64,000 nt of DNA from Chryseobacterium sp. Marseille-Q5410 (GCA_946892665.1 CAMPOT010000001.1:682001-746000), one strand, 5' to 3'; shown: positions 50,901 to 61,414, numbered from the stretch's first letter. Notes: generated by a model not told the origin, from the letters alone. Numbers and translations are program-made.

Positions 50901-53900
50901 GAAGATGTGTTGAAAGATGGAAAATTACAGTACGAAAACGGGTTGCCAACGCCAAATGTTCCGGCAAATACTACGACGACCAACTGGGGAACTCAGCCGA
51001 ACCAATTCCCAATTTTGTACGCGTTCTCCACGGAAAACGAAGAAAGAGCCGCCCAAGATTTAGGGTATGACGGTCTGGATGCGCAAGGTGAAAGTGCCAA
51101 ATTCGGAACTAATTTTATCAATCCGGTGACTAATAATCCAGATCCTGCATCCGATGATTTTGTGTTTTACCTTTCAGATCAGTTCCAAGGTGCGCAAGCT
51201 TCATCACTTCTGGAGCGTTACAAATATTTCCGTAGTCCGGAAGGCAATTCCCAAAGCAATTCATTGGAAGTAGCCACCCAAACTCCGGATGCGGAAGATG
51301 TAAACCGGGACTACAACCTGGACCAAAGTGAAAACTATAACCAATACAACATTAATCTGGATAAAACCAGTCTTACTTTAGGACAGAACTTCATCGTGGA
51401 CGAAAAAGTAGTAGAAGCGAAATTCCAAAATGGTCAGACTTCATCCAACAAATGGTATCTTTTCCGCGTTCCGGTTTCTCAGTTTGTAACCGATGCCGGA
51501 GACCACGATCCTGCGGTTCTTAACAATGTTCGTTTTGCCAGAATTCTATTAACAGGGTTTGATCAAACTTCAACCCTGCGTTTCGGAACCCTCGATTTGG
51601 TACGAAGCGACTGGAGAAAATATACCAAAGATATCGCAACCAACATTACCGATACCGAAGGTGTAAATCCTGTAGATGATTCCGAAACCAACCGAATGGA
51701 TGTAGGAAGCGTTAATTTAGAAGAAAACGGATTAAACCAGCCGCCTTATGTATTACCTCCGGGAATCGATCGACAAGTTCTTAGCGGTAACGCCGGTGCA
51801 CAAAGACAGAACGAAGCTTCGCTTTATCTGAAAACTTCGCCAATCGCACCGAAAACTTCAAGAGCGGTGTTCAAAAATGTGGCATTGGATATGCGCAGAT
51901 ACAAGAAATTGGAGCTTTTTGTTCATGCTGAAGATGTAAGAGCAGGAGCAATCAGCAATGGTTTGGATCCAAACGCGAAATTCTTTATCCGTTTTGGAAG
52001 CGACGCGACTGATAACTATTATGAGTACGAAACATCTTTAACATATACTCCGAAAAATGCCACTTCACCTCTCGAAATCTGGCCTACAGACAACACTGTG
52101 AATTTGGAAATGCAAAACTTCATCGATGCTAAATTACGGAGAGACGAAAATGGTTCCGTGGTCATCGATCAAAGAACCGAAGATTTCGAATATGGCGCAT
52201 TGGATCCTAACAAAAAAATCTTCATCAAAGGAAGACCGAGCTTAGGAAACGTAACCACCATTATGTTGGGGGTTAGAAATAAAGATGAAAGCAGCTCGAA
52301 AGATTTGGTACTTTGGGTGAACGAAATCCGTCTTTCTGAAATCGAAAACAAAGGAGGTTACGCCGGAAATGCTAGTGTAAATTTCAACCTAGGGGATTTT
52401 GCAACAGTGAATGCGAACGGTTCTTATTCGACGATCGGATTTGGCGGCATTACCCAAAAACCATCGGAAAGAGCACAGTCAACACTTTCTGCTTTCAATG
52501 TAAATACCACAGTAAATGTGGATAAATTCCTTCCGGAAAAGGTAGGGATGAAGATTCCGGTAAATTATTCCTATACCCAAACGATTGAGGATCCAAAATA
52601 CAATCCTTTGGATAATGATGTTACTTTCGAGCAAGCGCCGAACCGCCAGGAGTTGAAAAAAGTAGCAAGAACTTATACCCAACAAAGAAGTATCGGGGTG
52701 GTAAATATGCGTAAAGATCGAATGAATCCGGACAAAAAACCGAAATTCTACGATGTAGAAAATCTTTCAGTGACTGCCGTTTATAACGACGATTACTACC
52801 GAGATGTGTACACCAAGAAAAACTACCGCCAGTATCTGAGAGGATATATCGACTATAATTATTCCTTCAAACCATGGGTTTTGAGACCTTTCAATAAAAT
52901 AGTGAGCGATACTGCAAAATCTTATAAATATTTAAGATTCATCAAGGAAATTAATTTCAATTTGGTTCCGACGAGATTCTCTTTCAGAACCGAAATCGAT
53001 AGAAACTACAACGAACTGGAGTTTAGAAATATTGAAGCAATCCTCAACGGAAACTCGGGCGATAATTTCGATGTCATCAAAAACCGTAACTTCTATTTCG
53101 GTTGGCAATATGGTTTGGCTTTCAACTTTACCAAATCATTGAAGTTGGAAATCAACTCTGCGATGCGAACGTTGAATGATAATTTGAACGTGAATGATAT
53201 GAACAATAAATCGATTTTCGAAAACCCATTGCGGGCAGGAAGACCGGTTTTATACAACCACCGCGTGCAGCTGAATTACAAATTCCCTTTCCAATATCTT
53301 CCTTATCTGGATTTCATCAATGCGGAACTCGGCTACGGATTTACTTATAATTGGAATGCGAGAAGTACCGTGATGACCAGCTTCGTGAATCCGGAAACCA
53401 ACGTTGCGGAAAGTTTGGGAAGTATCGGACAGAATACCAACAATATCGTGGCGACTTCTACTGTAGATGTTCCGAAATTCTTCAGCAAGTTTAAGTATTT
53501 CCAAAAAATAAATACCACCATGCAAAAGCGCAAAAAGGAAGTGGATTCCCTAAACAACGCTTATACCCAATTGTGGCAAAAACCAAATTCCAAGAAAACT
53601 TTCAAAAGTTATCAGTTTAAAAATAAGTTGAATCCTTTGCAAAGTATTGCTTATGCGCTAACCTCCATTAAGCAACTCGATATTTCATATAATGAGAATA
53701 ATGGAACTGTACTTCCTGGATTACTTTCTGCGCCAAACTGGTACGGATATGGGCAAACTTTGGGTGGACCAACTTATGGATTCCTTTTGGGCTCTCAGGC
53801 GGATATCAGAAGAACCGTGATCGAAAACGGCTGGCTTTCAAATTCGCCTTATATGAATGATGCGTATACACAAATGAAGAATCAAAATTTCTTGGCGAAT

Positions 53901-55001
53901 GTTCAGATCATGCCGATCAACGATTTCCGAATCGATTTGAATGTCTTGAGAAATTACAACAGCAATTTTGTGCAAGGTGGTTATAATGTAGATGCGGATT
54001 CCAACGGAGCCAACGGATTCCAGTTCTCATTCGGTACCGAAATGATTACGTATTCCAAAACAGCTTGGACCTTCCGAACCGCTTTTGTTGATGGAAAAAC
54101 CATCTACGATAATATGTATGAAAATGCAAAGCAAATCTATCTTCGTTCCGGCGGATTGTACGATGAAGCGGAATTCGCAAGCGGAAAAGGATTGGGCGAT
54201 GCATATGTGTTGATCCCTGCATTCCAAGCGGCAGTTGAAGGAAAAACCATCGATGGAAGACTTTCTGATCCTAAGAAAACCGGCGCTCCGCTGCCGAATT
54301 GGAGGGTGACCTATTCTGGATTGAAAAATATTCCGATCGTCAACAGCCAATTCTCCAAGTTTGATATTTTGCATTCTTACAGTTCAACTTTCACTTCCAC
54401 AGGAATTCAATCGAGTGTAGATTATTACAACATGCAAAACAATCAGGATGCACCGCAAACCGATACTTATGGAAATGCTTTCAACCCGTACACCTTCTCG
54501 CAAGTAGGTTATGTGGAAGCTTTTGCTCCGCTTATCGGTGCTGATGTTACGATGAGAAATAACATGCAGTTCCGCGCGCAATATAACCGCGACAGAATGT
54601 TCATGCTCGGATTGGTGAACCATACTTTGACCGAAGATGTCGGCAAAGAATACATCATAGGATTTGGATACATCATCAAAGATTTAAAACTGAAAATGAA
54701 CTTCAAAGGAAAAGCAAAAACCATCAAAAGTGATCTTAATATTCGTGGTGATTTCTCTCTTAGAGATAGCCAAACCAGAATTACGAATATCTTACAAAAT
54801 GATTCGCAAGTCACCGGTGGACAGAAGATGATGAGCATTAAACTTTCCGCAGATTACAACATGTCTCAGAATTTCAGCTTAAGATTTTTCTATGATCAAT
54901 TAATGACCAAATATAAAATTTCTACTGCGTTTCCGCTTTCTACCATTCGTGCGGGACTCACCGCAACCTTTACTTTCGCAGGAAGCGGTGGTGGATTTTA
55001 G
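47925..55001 (+). CDS. sprA: Type IX secretion outer-membrane translocon protein SprA (Sov)
   Basis: Giant beta-barrel that forms the outer-membrane channel of the type IX secretion system, used for gliding proteins and surface enzymes. The 2358-residue length matches the family. The N-terminus carries a signal peptide (FTYLFVFCCTFATLKAQE) followed by LPNPMRYEAFYDVTSGMYF. Extensive alternating beta segments run to the C-terminal ATFTFAGSGGGF. The only possible start is TTG at 47925: the preceding in-frame codon but one is the ruvA stop, and the next ATG would remove the signal peptide. A strong terminator follows 11 nt after the stop. The T9SS substrate at 2376-4280 would use it. Confidence 0.95.
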   Translation: MEKISFFCRQFTYLFVFCCTFATLKAQEKPSDSASVRQDFSLPNPMRYEAFYDVTSGMYFLYPKVGNMVVGNPVSMTSAEYHQYMLSNQLSEYYKEKSSTHDLGSRKDQTEALKKGLLPSVNIRNKLFESVFGGNKIEIIPQGFASFDIGGLYQNIDNPLILPQNRTSFAIDIQQRIQLGLLGKVGENLQLKANYDTQSGFAFENRMNLVWQAKGTWKDLQTKGLNDKTTGGEDKIIKKVEFGNVNMPLSTSLIRGSESLFGLKTEFQLGKTTGTLVFSQQQGESRTIVAQGGGVMNTFKLNAIDYEDNQHYYLGHYFLNSYDNALLNYPQINSRVSITRIEAWVLDQGSGNLQDQKGILGIRDLGEGISGFPDNSQNNLYQGIANLGAGIRDVNTAYNTINGQSFPNANGSPENYTDGEQFIFNRKARKLTQSEFTYHPQLGYISLNQRLNDNQLLAVSYTYTLNGDSKVYKVGEFSEESPVLITKLLKSNTKTTTTTPMWDLMMKNIYSLNSNQINSENFLLNVYLRDAQNGKVNYLPGTAVQDTNLLKLFNWDRLNSNNDLQQNGASTGDGIFDFVNGITIDSENGKIIFTKAKPFGAYLQNVLGSSDPKFVFNDLYDRFKNVASENRLALAYTLEGRFKGSQGTGISLGAINVPQGSVKVTANGVQLQEGIDFTVDYMLGTINIINEAVKQSGQAINISLENQLTFNTQRKRFLGLNLERKFNEHLTIGGTVVNYSETPLTQKVNYGQEAVNNTMAGFNILYNNELPFLTRLTDKIPLVNTEAPSNLSFMAEGAYLIPGQNKGIGDQSYIDDFEQTTSKISLKEPAMWSLASKPEHNSEPVFSNANSNDDLSHGNGRGLLTWYNIDPRFYGIGGKAPSGINAEAVSNHASRRVQTKELYNSRDFVAGEQLYTNTFDITYFPTERGPYNVNPNNETTQQRWAGLMRPITVSNFVNSNIEYVEFWMMDPYADGKNLGSNPKLLLQLGNVSEDVLKDGKLQYENGLPTPNVPANTTTTNWGTQPNQFPILYAFSTENEERAAQDLGYDGLDAQGESAKFGTNFINPVTNNPDPASDDFVFYLSDQFQGAQASSLLERYKYFRSPEGNSQSNSLEVATQTPDAEDVNRDYNLDQSENYNQYNINLDKTSLTLGQNFIVDEKVVEAKFQNGQTSSNKWYLFRVPVSQFVTDAGDHDPAVLNNVRFARILLTGFDQTSTLRFGTLDLVRSDWRKYTKDIATNITDTEGVNPVDDSETNRMDVGSVNLEENGLNQPPYVLPPGIDRQVLSGNAGAQRQNEASLYLKTSPIAPKTSRAVFKNVALDMRRYKKLELFVHAEDVRAGAISNGLDPNAKFFIRFGSDATDNYYEYETSLTYTPKNATSPLEIWPTDNTVNLEMQNFIDAKLRRDENGSVVIDQRTEDFEYGALDPNKKIFIKGRPSLGNVTTIMLGVRNKDESSSKDLVLWVNEIRLSEIENKGGYAGNASVNFNLGDFATVNANGSYSTIGFGGITQKPSERAQSTLSAFNVNTTVNVDKFLPEKVGMKIPVNYSYTQTIEDPKYNPLDNDVTFEQAPNRQELKKVARTYTQQRSIGVVNMRKDRMNPDKKPKFYDVENLSVTAVYNDDYYRDVYTKKNYRQYLRGYIDYNYSFKPWVLRPFNKIVSDTAKSYKYLRFIKEINFNLVPTRFSFRTEIDRNYNELEFRNIEAILNGNSGDNFDVIKNRNFYFGWQYGLAFNFTKSLKLEINSAMRTLNDNLNVNDMNNKSIFENPLRAGRPVLYNHRVQLNYKFPFQYLPYLDFINAELGYGFTYNWNARSTVMTSFVNPETNVAESLGSIGQNTNNIVATSTVDVPKFFSKFKYFQKINTTMQKRKKEVDSLNNAYTQLWQKPNSKKTFKSYQFKNKLNPLQSIAYALTSIKQLDISYNENNGTVLPGLLSAPNWYGYGQTLGGPTYGFLLGSQADIRRTVIENGWLSNSPYMNDAYTQMKNQNFLANVQIMPINDFRIDLNVLRNYNSNFVQGGYNVDADSNGANGFQFSFGTEMITYSKTAWTFRTAFVDGKTIYDNMYENAKQIYLRSGGLYDEAEFASGKGLGDAYVLIPAFQAAVEGKTIDGRLSDPKKTGAPLPNWRVTYSGLKNIPIVNSQFSKFDILHSYSSTFTSTGIQSSVDYYNMQNNQDAPQTDTYGNAFNPYTFSQVGYVEAFAPLIGADVTMRNNMQFRAQYNRDRMFMLGLVNHTLTEDVGKEYIIGFGYIIKDLKLKMNFKGKAKTIKSDLNIRGDFSLRDSQTRITNILQNDSQVTGGQKMMSIKLSADYNMSQNFSLRFFYDQLMTKYKISTAFPLSTIRAGLTATFTFAGSGGGF

Positions 55002-55011
55002 AAATAAATTT

Positions 55012-55044
55012 AAAACTCAGAATTTCGGTTCTGAGTTTTTTTTG
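55012..55044 (+). terminator. Intrinsic terminator of sprA
   Basis: A perfect 11-bp stem AAAACTCAGAA / TTCTGAGTTTT with a TTTCGG loop and T tract. Confidence 0.93.
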
Positions 55045-55098
55045 AGCTAAAGATGCGCGCATCACCTAATTCTTTATCATTTTAAAAAATTAAATCCC

Positions 55099-55106
55099 TA
55101 ATTTTG
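55099..55106 (+). promoter_or_regulatory. Predicted -7 box TAATTTTG for folE
   Basis: Full TAnnTTTG match followed by C, 18 nt before the folE ATG. Confidence 0.7.
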
Positions 55107-55124
55107 CTTTTTCATTAAAATGAT

Positions 55125-55790
55125 ATGAATCAAGATATTGATAACGACGACGATTTGTTCACCGGAAAAGACCATACTCCGCTTCGGCCGGACGCTTTCG
55201 AGAAAACTCCTCAGGATAAAATAGAAATCATTCAGCAACATTTTCATCAGATTATGGAAACTTTAGGGATGGATATGAATGATGATTCCCTGAAAGATTC
55301 CCCGAAAAGAGTTGCAAAAATGTATGTCAACGAAATTTTCGGCGGACTACTTCCGGAAAACAAACCTGGAATTTCTACGTTTTCCAATAAATATAAATAC
55401 CGACAAATGTTGGTGGAAAAAGACATCACCGTTTATTCTTTTTGCGAACATCATTTCCTGCCAATTATCGGAAAAGCGCACGTTGCTTATATTTCCAATG
55501 GTGAAGTAATAGGACTTTCTAAAATTAACAGAATTGTAGATTATTACGCGAAACGCCCGCAAGTTCAGGAAAGATTGACGATGCAGATTGTAGATGCACT
55601 GAAACAGGCATTAGGAACCAAAGATGTTGCCTGTATCATCGATGCGAAACATCTGTGCGTGAATTGTCGCGGCATCAAAGATACTGCCAGCTCAACCATC
55701 ACTGCAGAATTGAGTGGCATTTTCAGAACAAATCCTATTACCAGACAGGAATTCCTGCATTACGTAGGAAGCCACGCTACATTCGACTAA
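55125..55790 (+). CDS. folE: GTP cyclohydrolase I
   Basis: Makes dihydroneopterin triphosphate from GTP, the first step to tetrahydrofolate. The 221-residue protein has the catalytic zinc site: Cys107 and the His pair in FCEHHFLPIIGKAHVAYI, with Cys178 in HLCVNCRG. The segment DDSLKDSPKRVAKMYVNEIF is the conserved tunnelling-fold N-terminal helix. It has its own promoter box. cysS follows 81 nt downstream without a terminator, so co-transcription is possible. Confidence 0.97.
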   Translation: MNQDIDNDDDLFTGKDHTPLRPDAFEKTPQDKIEIIQQHFHQIMETLGMDMNDDSLKDSPKRVAKMYVNEIFGGLLPENKPGISTFSNKYKYRQMLVEKDITVYSFCEHHFLPIIGKAHVAYISNGEVIGLSKINRIVDYYAKRPQVQERLTMQIVDALKQALGTKDVACIIDAKHLCVNCRGIKDTASSTITAELSGIFRTNPITRQEFLHYVGSHATFD

Positions 55791-55871
55791 GCCACAAGAA
55801 TTTAATTAAAAAAGAGCTGCGATTCTATATTTTTTAATTCTTCAATTTTTTAATCTTTTTAATTTAAAATA

Positions 55872-57338
55872 ATGGAACTCAAATTATACAACTCGCTTTC
55901 CGGCGAAAAGGAAATCTTCAAACCCATTCACGAAAAAAATGTTGGGATGTATGTTTGTGGACCTACCGTTTACAGCAATGTACACCTCGGAAACGTGCGA
56001 ACTTTCATGTCTTTTGACTTTATTTACCGAACACTTGTGCATTTGGGATATAAGGTTAGATATGTAAGAAACATTACCGATGCGGGCCACCTCACCGATG
56101 ATGGAGATGTGGATAACGACCGTTTCGTGAAGCAGTCTCGACTCGAAAAATTGGAGCCCATGGAAATTGTACAGAAATATACAGTAGATTTTCATAAGGT
56201 TTTGGATACCTTCAATCTGCTTCCGCCCACCATCGAACCCACTGCGACAGGACACATCTTGGAGCAGATAGAACTTACCCAAAAATTACTCGATAAAGGG
56301 TTTGCCTATGAAAGCAATGGCTCTGTGTATTTCGATGTTTTGGAATACAATAATAAAGGCCTGAACTACGGGGAACTTTCCCGAAGAAATATTGAAGAAC
56401 TTTTCGCAAATACCCGCGATCTGGACGGGCAAAATGAAAAGAAAAACCCCCAGGATTTTGCCCTTTGGAAAGCAGCTTCTCCGGCACATATTATGCGTTG
56501 GAACTCGCCGTGGGGCGAAGGTTTTCCTGGTTGGCATTTGGAATGTACCGCGATGAGCACGAAATATTTAGGTGAAAAATTCGATATTCACGGAGGTGGA
56601 ATGGATTTGAAATTTCCACATCACGAATGTGAAGTGGCACAAGGAAAAGCCTGCAACGGAACTGAGCCTGTAAACTACTGGTTACATGCAAATATGCTCA
56701 CCATGAACGGACAACGGATGAGCAAATCCACCGGAAATTATATTCTCCCAATGGAGCTGGTTTCCGGTAACAATAGCTTCTTTGAAAAACCTTTCCACCC
56801 AACAATCGTTAGATTTAATTTTTTACAAGCGCACTACCGTAGTGTTCTCGATATTTCGAATGAAGCAATGGTGGCCAGTGAAAAGGGTTTCCAACGTTTG
56901 ATGGAAGCCATGAAGATTTTAAGCCAAATCTCGCCTGCCAATAATCCAGCATCTTCTTTTAATTTAAATGCTTGGAAAGAGAAATGTTACGCAGCTTTAA
57001 CGGATGATTTCAATTCTCCAATTTTGATCTCACATCTATTTGAAGCAGTGAATTTTATCTTTAAATTAAAAGATGGAAAAGAGCAAATTTCCGGATCGGA
57101 TTTGGAACTTCTACGGTCGCAAATGGATAGTTTTGTATACGAAGTTTTAGGGCTTCAGAACATCGAAGAAAACAATAACGAAAAACTCGATCAAACTTTA
57201 CAGGTTTTGATTGAACTGAGAAATCAAGCGAGAAAATCAAAAAATTTCGAACTTTCAGACCAAATTCGTGACCGTTTATTGGCGGAAGGAATAGAACTAA
57301 AAGATGGTCGCGACGGAACGACGTATTCTTTGAACTAA
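55872..57338 (+). CDS. cysS: Cysteinyl-tRNA synthetase
   Basis: Class I synthetase that charges tRNA-Cys. The 488-residue protein has the [17 protein letters not shown] segment near residue 30 with the zinc-binding Cys and HIGH-like HLGN. The zinc ligands continue in [10 protein letters not shown] near 225 and the His pair in FPHHECE near 250. The KMSKS equivalent is [10 protein letters not shown] near 280. A helical anticodon domain closes the protein. A terminator follows 24 nt after the stop. Confidence 0.97.
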   Translation: MELKLYNSLSGEKEIFKPIHEKNVGMYVCGPTVYSNVHLGNVRTFMSFDFIYRTLVHLGYKVRYVRNITDAGHLTDDGDVDNDRFVKQSRLEKLEPMEIVQKYTVDFHKVLDTFNLLPPTIEPTATGHILEQIELTQKLLDKGFAYESNGSVYFDVLEYNNKGLNYGELSRRNIEELFANTRDLDGQNEKKNPQDFALWKAASPAHIMRWNSPWGEGFPGWHLECTAMSTKYLGEKFDIHGGGMDLKFPHHECEVAQGKACNGTEPVNYWLHANMLTMNGQRMSKSTGNYILPMELVSGNNSFFEKPFHPTIVRFNFLQAHYRSVLDISNEAMVASEKGFQRLMEAMKILSQISPANNPASSFNLNAWKEKCYAALTDDFNSPILISHLFEAVNFIFKLKDGKEQISGSDLELLRSQMDSFVYEVLGLQNIEENNNEKLDQTLQVLIELRNQARKSKNFELSDQIRDRLLAEGIELKDGRDGTTYSLN

Positions 57339-57362
57339 ATTTAAAATTTTTTACTCTTTTTT

Positions 57363-57397
57363 AACCTTTTCAGCTCATTGTTGAAAGGGTTTTTTTG
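57363..57397 (+). terminator. Intrinsic terminator of cysS
   Basis: A 10-bp stem AACCTTTTCA / TGAAAGGGTT with one G-T pair, 9-nt loop and T tract. Confidence 0.9.
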
Positions 57398-57532
57398 TGT
57401 CTACTAGATTTTGGTTTGTAAATATTTGTAAATCAATACTTAAGCTGTTTAAATAATTTTTAATTTTAACGGTTGTCTTGGTTTTAAAAACATAGAAATT
57501 TCCTAAATTGCAACACAAATTGAAGCCTTTTT

Positions 57533-60190
57533 ATGAAACTTTATTTTAATATTAATTTCAGAACGAAACTGGGTGAAAAAATTCAGGTTTTGATCATGGA
57601 AGAAGGAAGCGAAGATAAAATCCATCTTTTGCAATATGCAGATAACGGAAATTGGCACGCAGAGGTCGATTATTTCTCGAAAACCATCAGCTACAAATAC
57701 CAAATGGTGAACGAGTATGGTGATATTCTTCAAGAGGAATTCTCGCTTCACCACCTTAATTTTCCGCATCAATACTCCGAATTCGCAATTTATGATGCAT
57801 GGAATGCCAAAAATTTCCCTGAAAATTATTTAAATAATAAAATTCTTAAGAATAAATTGAGTGGTTTCAAAGCGCAGAAAGCCACAGTATTGAAAAAACA
57901 CACGCATTTGTTCCGCCTGGAAGCGCCCATTTATAAAAAGAACTGGGCGGTAGTTTTGCTCGGAAATTGCGAAGCTTTGGGTAATTGGGAATATCCCAAT
58001 GCAGTGCCGATGTTGCAAACCGACTTCGGAATCTGGGAAGTAGGAGTAGAATTACCTGGAGATCAGCTTATTCAGTATAAATATGCGCTTTTGGATATCG
58101 AAAAAGGTGAGGTTTTCGATATTGAATATGGAGCCAACCGATGGGCAGTTCCAAATCCGGAAAAAAATACTTTGCAAATAAAGGCCGATCATTATTTCCG
58201 TTTTAAAGGTTTCGAAATGTACCATGCAGCGGGTGTTGCTGTGCCTGTGTTCGCACTAAGGTCAGAAAATGGCTTCGGAGTAGGAGAGTTCTCAGATTTG
58301 AAAATGCTAGCCGATTGGGCCAAAGAAACCCAGCTTTCTATACTGCAGATTTTACCAATCAATGATACAACGGCGAATTACTCGTGGACGGATTCTTATC
58401 CCTATGCGGCGATTTCTGTTTATGCACTTCATCCGCAATATTTATCAATATCTCAATTGGAATTTTCTTTGCCGAGTGATTTAGTTGAAGAATATAATTC
58501 CCAAAAAGATGAACTTAATGCATTAAGCTTAATCGATTATGAAAAAATGATTTCCGGAAAATGGAAATTTGTGAAAGCCGTTTTTGAAGCGCATCAAAAT
58601 GAAATTTTAAAAGACAGAAATTTCAAAAAGTTCATTAAGGATAATGAAGATTGGCTTGTTCCATACTCTGCGTTCTGCGTACTTCGAGATAAATACAATA
58701 CGCCTAATTTCAACGATTGGAAAACCCATAAAAAATACATTGCCGGGAAAATTGCTCCCTTTTTCTCCTCGAAAAGCAAAGATTTTGAAGCGTCTATGTT
58801 ACATGCATGGGTTCAGTATCAACTGCATTTGCAGTTGAAAGAAGCGATTGATTATACCCACGGTTTAGGAATCTCTGTGAAAGGGGATTTGCCGATTGGC
58901 ATTTACCGTTATTCTGTAGAAGCATGGACCGAGCCAGAACTTTTCGGAATGGATTTCCAAGCGGGTGCACCGCCTGATCAATTTACCGATTTGGGACAAA
59001 ACTGGGAATTCCCAACTTACAACTGGGAAGCGATGAAAGAAGATGGATACCGCTGGTGGAAAAATCGTTTCAAAGCTTTGGAGCAGTACTTCGATGCGAT
59101 GCGAATCGATCATATTTTAGGTTTCTTCAGAATCTGGAGAATGCCGATGAGCGCGACACAAGGAATTTTGGGATATTTCTATCCTGCGGTTCCGGTGAGA
59201 ACGGAAGAGTTTTACCATCGCCATATTCCGTTTGATGAAAACAGATATTGCAAGCCTTTTATTAATGATCAAATCCTTTGGGATTTCTTCGGTGACGAAA
59301 GAGATGCAATCCAACACCAATTTATGAACAACCATTTCAATGGGACTTATTCATTTAAAGAAGAATTCGATTCCCAAAGAAAACTGGTAAATTATTTCAA
59401 AGAAAATCCTCATCCGTGGGCAGAAAATCAACTGATTTCATTGGCTGCATATGTGCTCTTCCTAAAAGAAGAAACGGAAAACGGCGAAGTGGTGTATCAC
59501 CCGAGGTTTAATATTGATAAAACTTCTTCTTTCCAATATTTATCGGATTGGGAGAAGCGAGCAATTTATGATTTGTACGTCGATTATTTCTTCAAACGAC
59601 AGGATGGACTTTGGTATCAGAAAGCGATGGAGAAACTCCCGATGATTCTTAACGCAACGGATATGCTAATTTGTGGAGAAGATTTAGGCTTAGTACCGGA
59701 TTCCGTACCGGTGGTGATGGATCAACTCGCGATTACCGCATTGAAAGTTCAACGAATGCCATCGGACGATATCCCGTGGTACAATCCGAAAGATGCCGGG
59801 TATATGAACGTGGTAACCGCAAGTTCGCATGATAGTTCTACGCTTCGACAATGGTGGCACGAGGATAGAAATCTAACTCAGCAATATTATAATCAGCAAT
59901 TGGGACAACATGGAGGAGCGCCGGAGCAGCTGGAACCCTACCTCGCTGAAATGATTATGAAACAGCATTTGTATAATGATGCGATGCTTGCGATTTTCCC
60001 GATTCAGGAGTTTTTAGCCACTGATGAGGAATTGGCAAATCCAAATATTGATGAAGAAAGAATCAACAATCCGGCGGTTTTCCCACATTATTGGAGATAT
60101 CGCATGCATTTGAACCTAGAAAGTTTGATGACCAAGGAAGAATTCAACCGCAAAATTGCAGGTTGGGTAACCGATTCGAACAGAGCGTAA
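57533..60190 (+). CDS. malQ: 4-alpha-glucanotransferase with N-terminal starch-binding modules
   Basis: Transfers 1,4-linked glucan segments in maltodextrin or glycogen metabolism (GH77). The 885-residue protein carries two CBM20-like modules at the N-terminus (residues about 1-105 and 120-225; YKKNWAVVLLGNCEALGNWEY is typical). The catalytic domain follows: GVAVPVFALRSENGFGVGEF near 238, MRIDHILGFFRIW near 523 with the nucleophile Asp, and ICGEDLGLVPDSVP near 714 with the acid/base Glu. This architecture is closer to plant DPE2 than to E. coli MalQ. The gene is monocistronic with a terminator about 115 nt downstream. Confidence 0.95.
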   Translation: MKLYFNINFRTKLGEKIQVLIMEEGSEDKIHLLQYADNGNWHAEVDYFSKTISYKYQMVNEYGDILQEEFSLHHLNFPHQYSEFAIYDAWNAKNFPENYLNNKILKNKLSGFKAQKATVLKKHTHLFRLEAPIYKKNWAVVLLGNCEALGNWEYPNAVPMLQTDFGIWEVGVELPGDQLIQYKYALLDIEKGEVFDIEYGANRWAVPNPEKNTLQIKADHYFRFKGFEMYHAAGVAVPVFALRSENGFGVGEFSDLKMLADWAKETQLSILQILPINDTTANYSWTDSYPYAAISVYALHPQYLSISQLEFSLPSDLVEEYNSQKDELNALSLIDYEKMISGKWKFVKAVFEAHQNEILKDRNFKKFIKDNEDWLVPYSAFCVLRDKYNTPNFNDWKTHKKYIAGKIAPFFSSKSKDFEASMLHAWVQYQLHLQLKEAIDYTHGLGISVKGDLPIGIYRYSVEAWTEPELFGMDFQAGAPPDQFTDLGQNWEFPTYNWEAMKEDGYRWWKNRFKALEQYFDAMRIDHILGFFRIWRMPMSATQGILGYFYPAVPVRTEEFYHRHIPFDENRYCKPFINDQILWDFFGDERDAIQHQFMNNHFNGTYSFKEEFDSQRKLVNYFKENPHPWAENQLISLAAYVLFLKEETENGEVVYHPRFNIDKTSSFQYLSDWEKRAIYDLYVDYFFKRQDGLWYQKAMEKLPMILNATDMLICGEDLGLVPDSVPVVMDQLAITALKVQRMPSDDIPWYNPKDAGYMNVVTASSHDSSTLRQWWHEDRNLTQQYYNQQLGQHGGAPEQLEPYLAEMIMKQHLYNDAMLAIFPIQEFLATDEELANPNIDEERINNPAVFPHYWRYRMHLNLESLMTKEEFNRKIAGWVTDSNRA

Positions 60191-60305
60191 TACTTTTTGA
60201 AAATTTTTATGAAATTAATGACCGTTTTATTTAAAAATTACCGAAAAAAAAAGCTGATTGTATGAAATTTATATTCATTGATAATCAGTGAATTACAATA
60301 TTTTC

Positions 60306-60343
60306 AAAGGAAGTTGAAACCGAGGTTTTAACTTCCTTTTTGT
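60306..60343 (+). terminator. Long hairpin terminator after malQ
   Basis: A stem of about 15 bp (60306-60320 with 60325-60339, one G-T pair) closed by a short CGAG-type loop and followed by T residues. Confidence 0.85.
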
Positions 60344-60472
60344 TTTATCATCAAAATAAATAAAAATCTTGTGTAAGTCTTTTGTAGAAAGAGTTTCGAG
60401 AGATTTTTGTTTTAAAAATTGGCACGTTTTTCTAATGTTCTTTGCTGAACATTTAAAATAAGTTTAAATAAA

Positions 60473-61414
60473 ATGAAAAAAATACTTTTTGGACTTTCAG
60501 TGTTCTTTGCAACATTGATTTCCGCACAGAACTATCCGGATTATTATCCGACCAATAGTAACGGGGGTTACTACGGTGATTATGATGATGAGTACTATTT
60601 CCCAGATGATTATTATTACCAATATCCATCGGATTATTATACCAATGCTTTATACCAAAGTTATTTCAATGATTATCAGAGAAGTATTTATGATGTAAAT
60701 TGGAATCGTTTTTTTTCTGCTTACCGGCTATCACCATGGCAGATGCAGCAAATAATGAGGTTGAATGATCGTTTTCCAAATTACTCCGCATGGAGCTCCT
60801 ATTACCGCTATAACCCAGATCGATGGTATTACGACAGATTTTATGAATTGGAAAGAATTTTAGGCCAAAGAGTTTTCGTGATTTTCCAGAATAACTATTA
60901 TAATGGTTACAATCCTGTAAATTATTGGCAGAACTATAGAAGAGAACATTATGTGAATTATGTTTATATCGTTCCGAAATACCGACATATCAATATTAAC
61001 CGATATAAAGTAGACCGAGTTGTGTATCATCAAAATAATCCGAGAAGCAATTTTGGTTTCAAAGATTCTCCAAGAACAGGTAACGGGAACTGGAATTCGA
61101 CTCCAAGAAATAACAATAATGTGAAAAACGAAGGTTCTCTACAAAATAACAATCGAAATGATGGATTGCGTGAAGGAACGTCTCTTGGAAATACCCCAAG
61201 AACGCAAAACAATGGTTACAAAAATGGAATGAGAACCGATTCTAACAGCCAATCTAATTCAGGTGGTCTTAGAAACAACGGTTCGGAACTGAGAAATACA
61301 ACGCCAGAAAGAAAAGTAGAAAGCAATAATAAAGGTTTTAGAAACCAAACTCCGGCTACCCCGGCGCCGAGTAATTCAACCAGAACATCAGGCATGAGGT
61401 TTACCTCTCGATAA
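60473..61414 (+). CDS. Exported Tyr/Asn-rich protein with Spy-like motif pair
   Basis: A 313-residue protein with a signal peptide (MKKILFGLSVFFATLISAQ). Residues 20-70 are very rich in Tyr and Asp. The centre (about 70-160) holds a compact helical part with LSPWQMQQIMRLND near 86 and ILGQRVFVIFQNNYYNGYNP near 129. The two motifs resemble the spaced L-[ST]-x-x-Q motifs of Spy/CpxP-type periplasmic proteins, but this is an inference from pattern only. The last 110 residues are low complexity, rich in Asn, Ser, Arg and Gly, and probably disordered. It has a close short paralog at 61525-62025, interrupted by a stop codon. Function unknown. Confidence 0.75.
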   Translation: MKKILFGLSVFFATLISAQNYPDYYPTNSNGGYYGDYDDEYYFPDDYYYQYPSDYYTNALYQSYFNDYQRSIYDVNWNRFFSAYRLSPWQMQQIMRLNDRFPNYSAWSSYYRYNPDRWYYDRFYELERILGQRVFVIFQNNYYNGYNPVNYWQNYRREHYVNYVYIVPKYRHININRYKVDRVVYHQNNPRSNFGFKDSPRTGNGNWNSTPRNNNNVKNEGSLQNNNRNDGLREGTSLGNTPRTQNNGYKNGMRTDSNSQSNSGGLRNNGSELRNTTPERKVESNNKGFRNQTPATPAPSNSTRTSGMRFTSR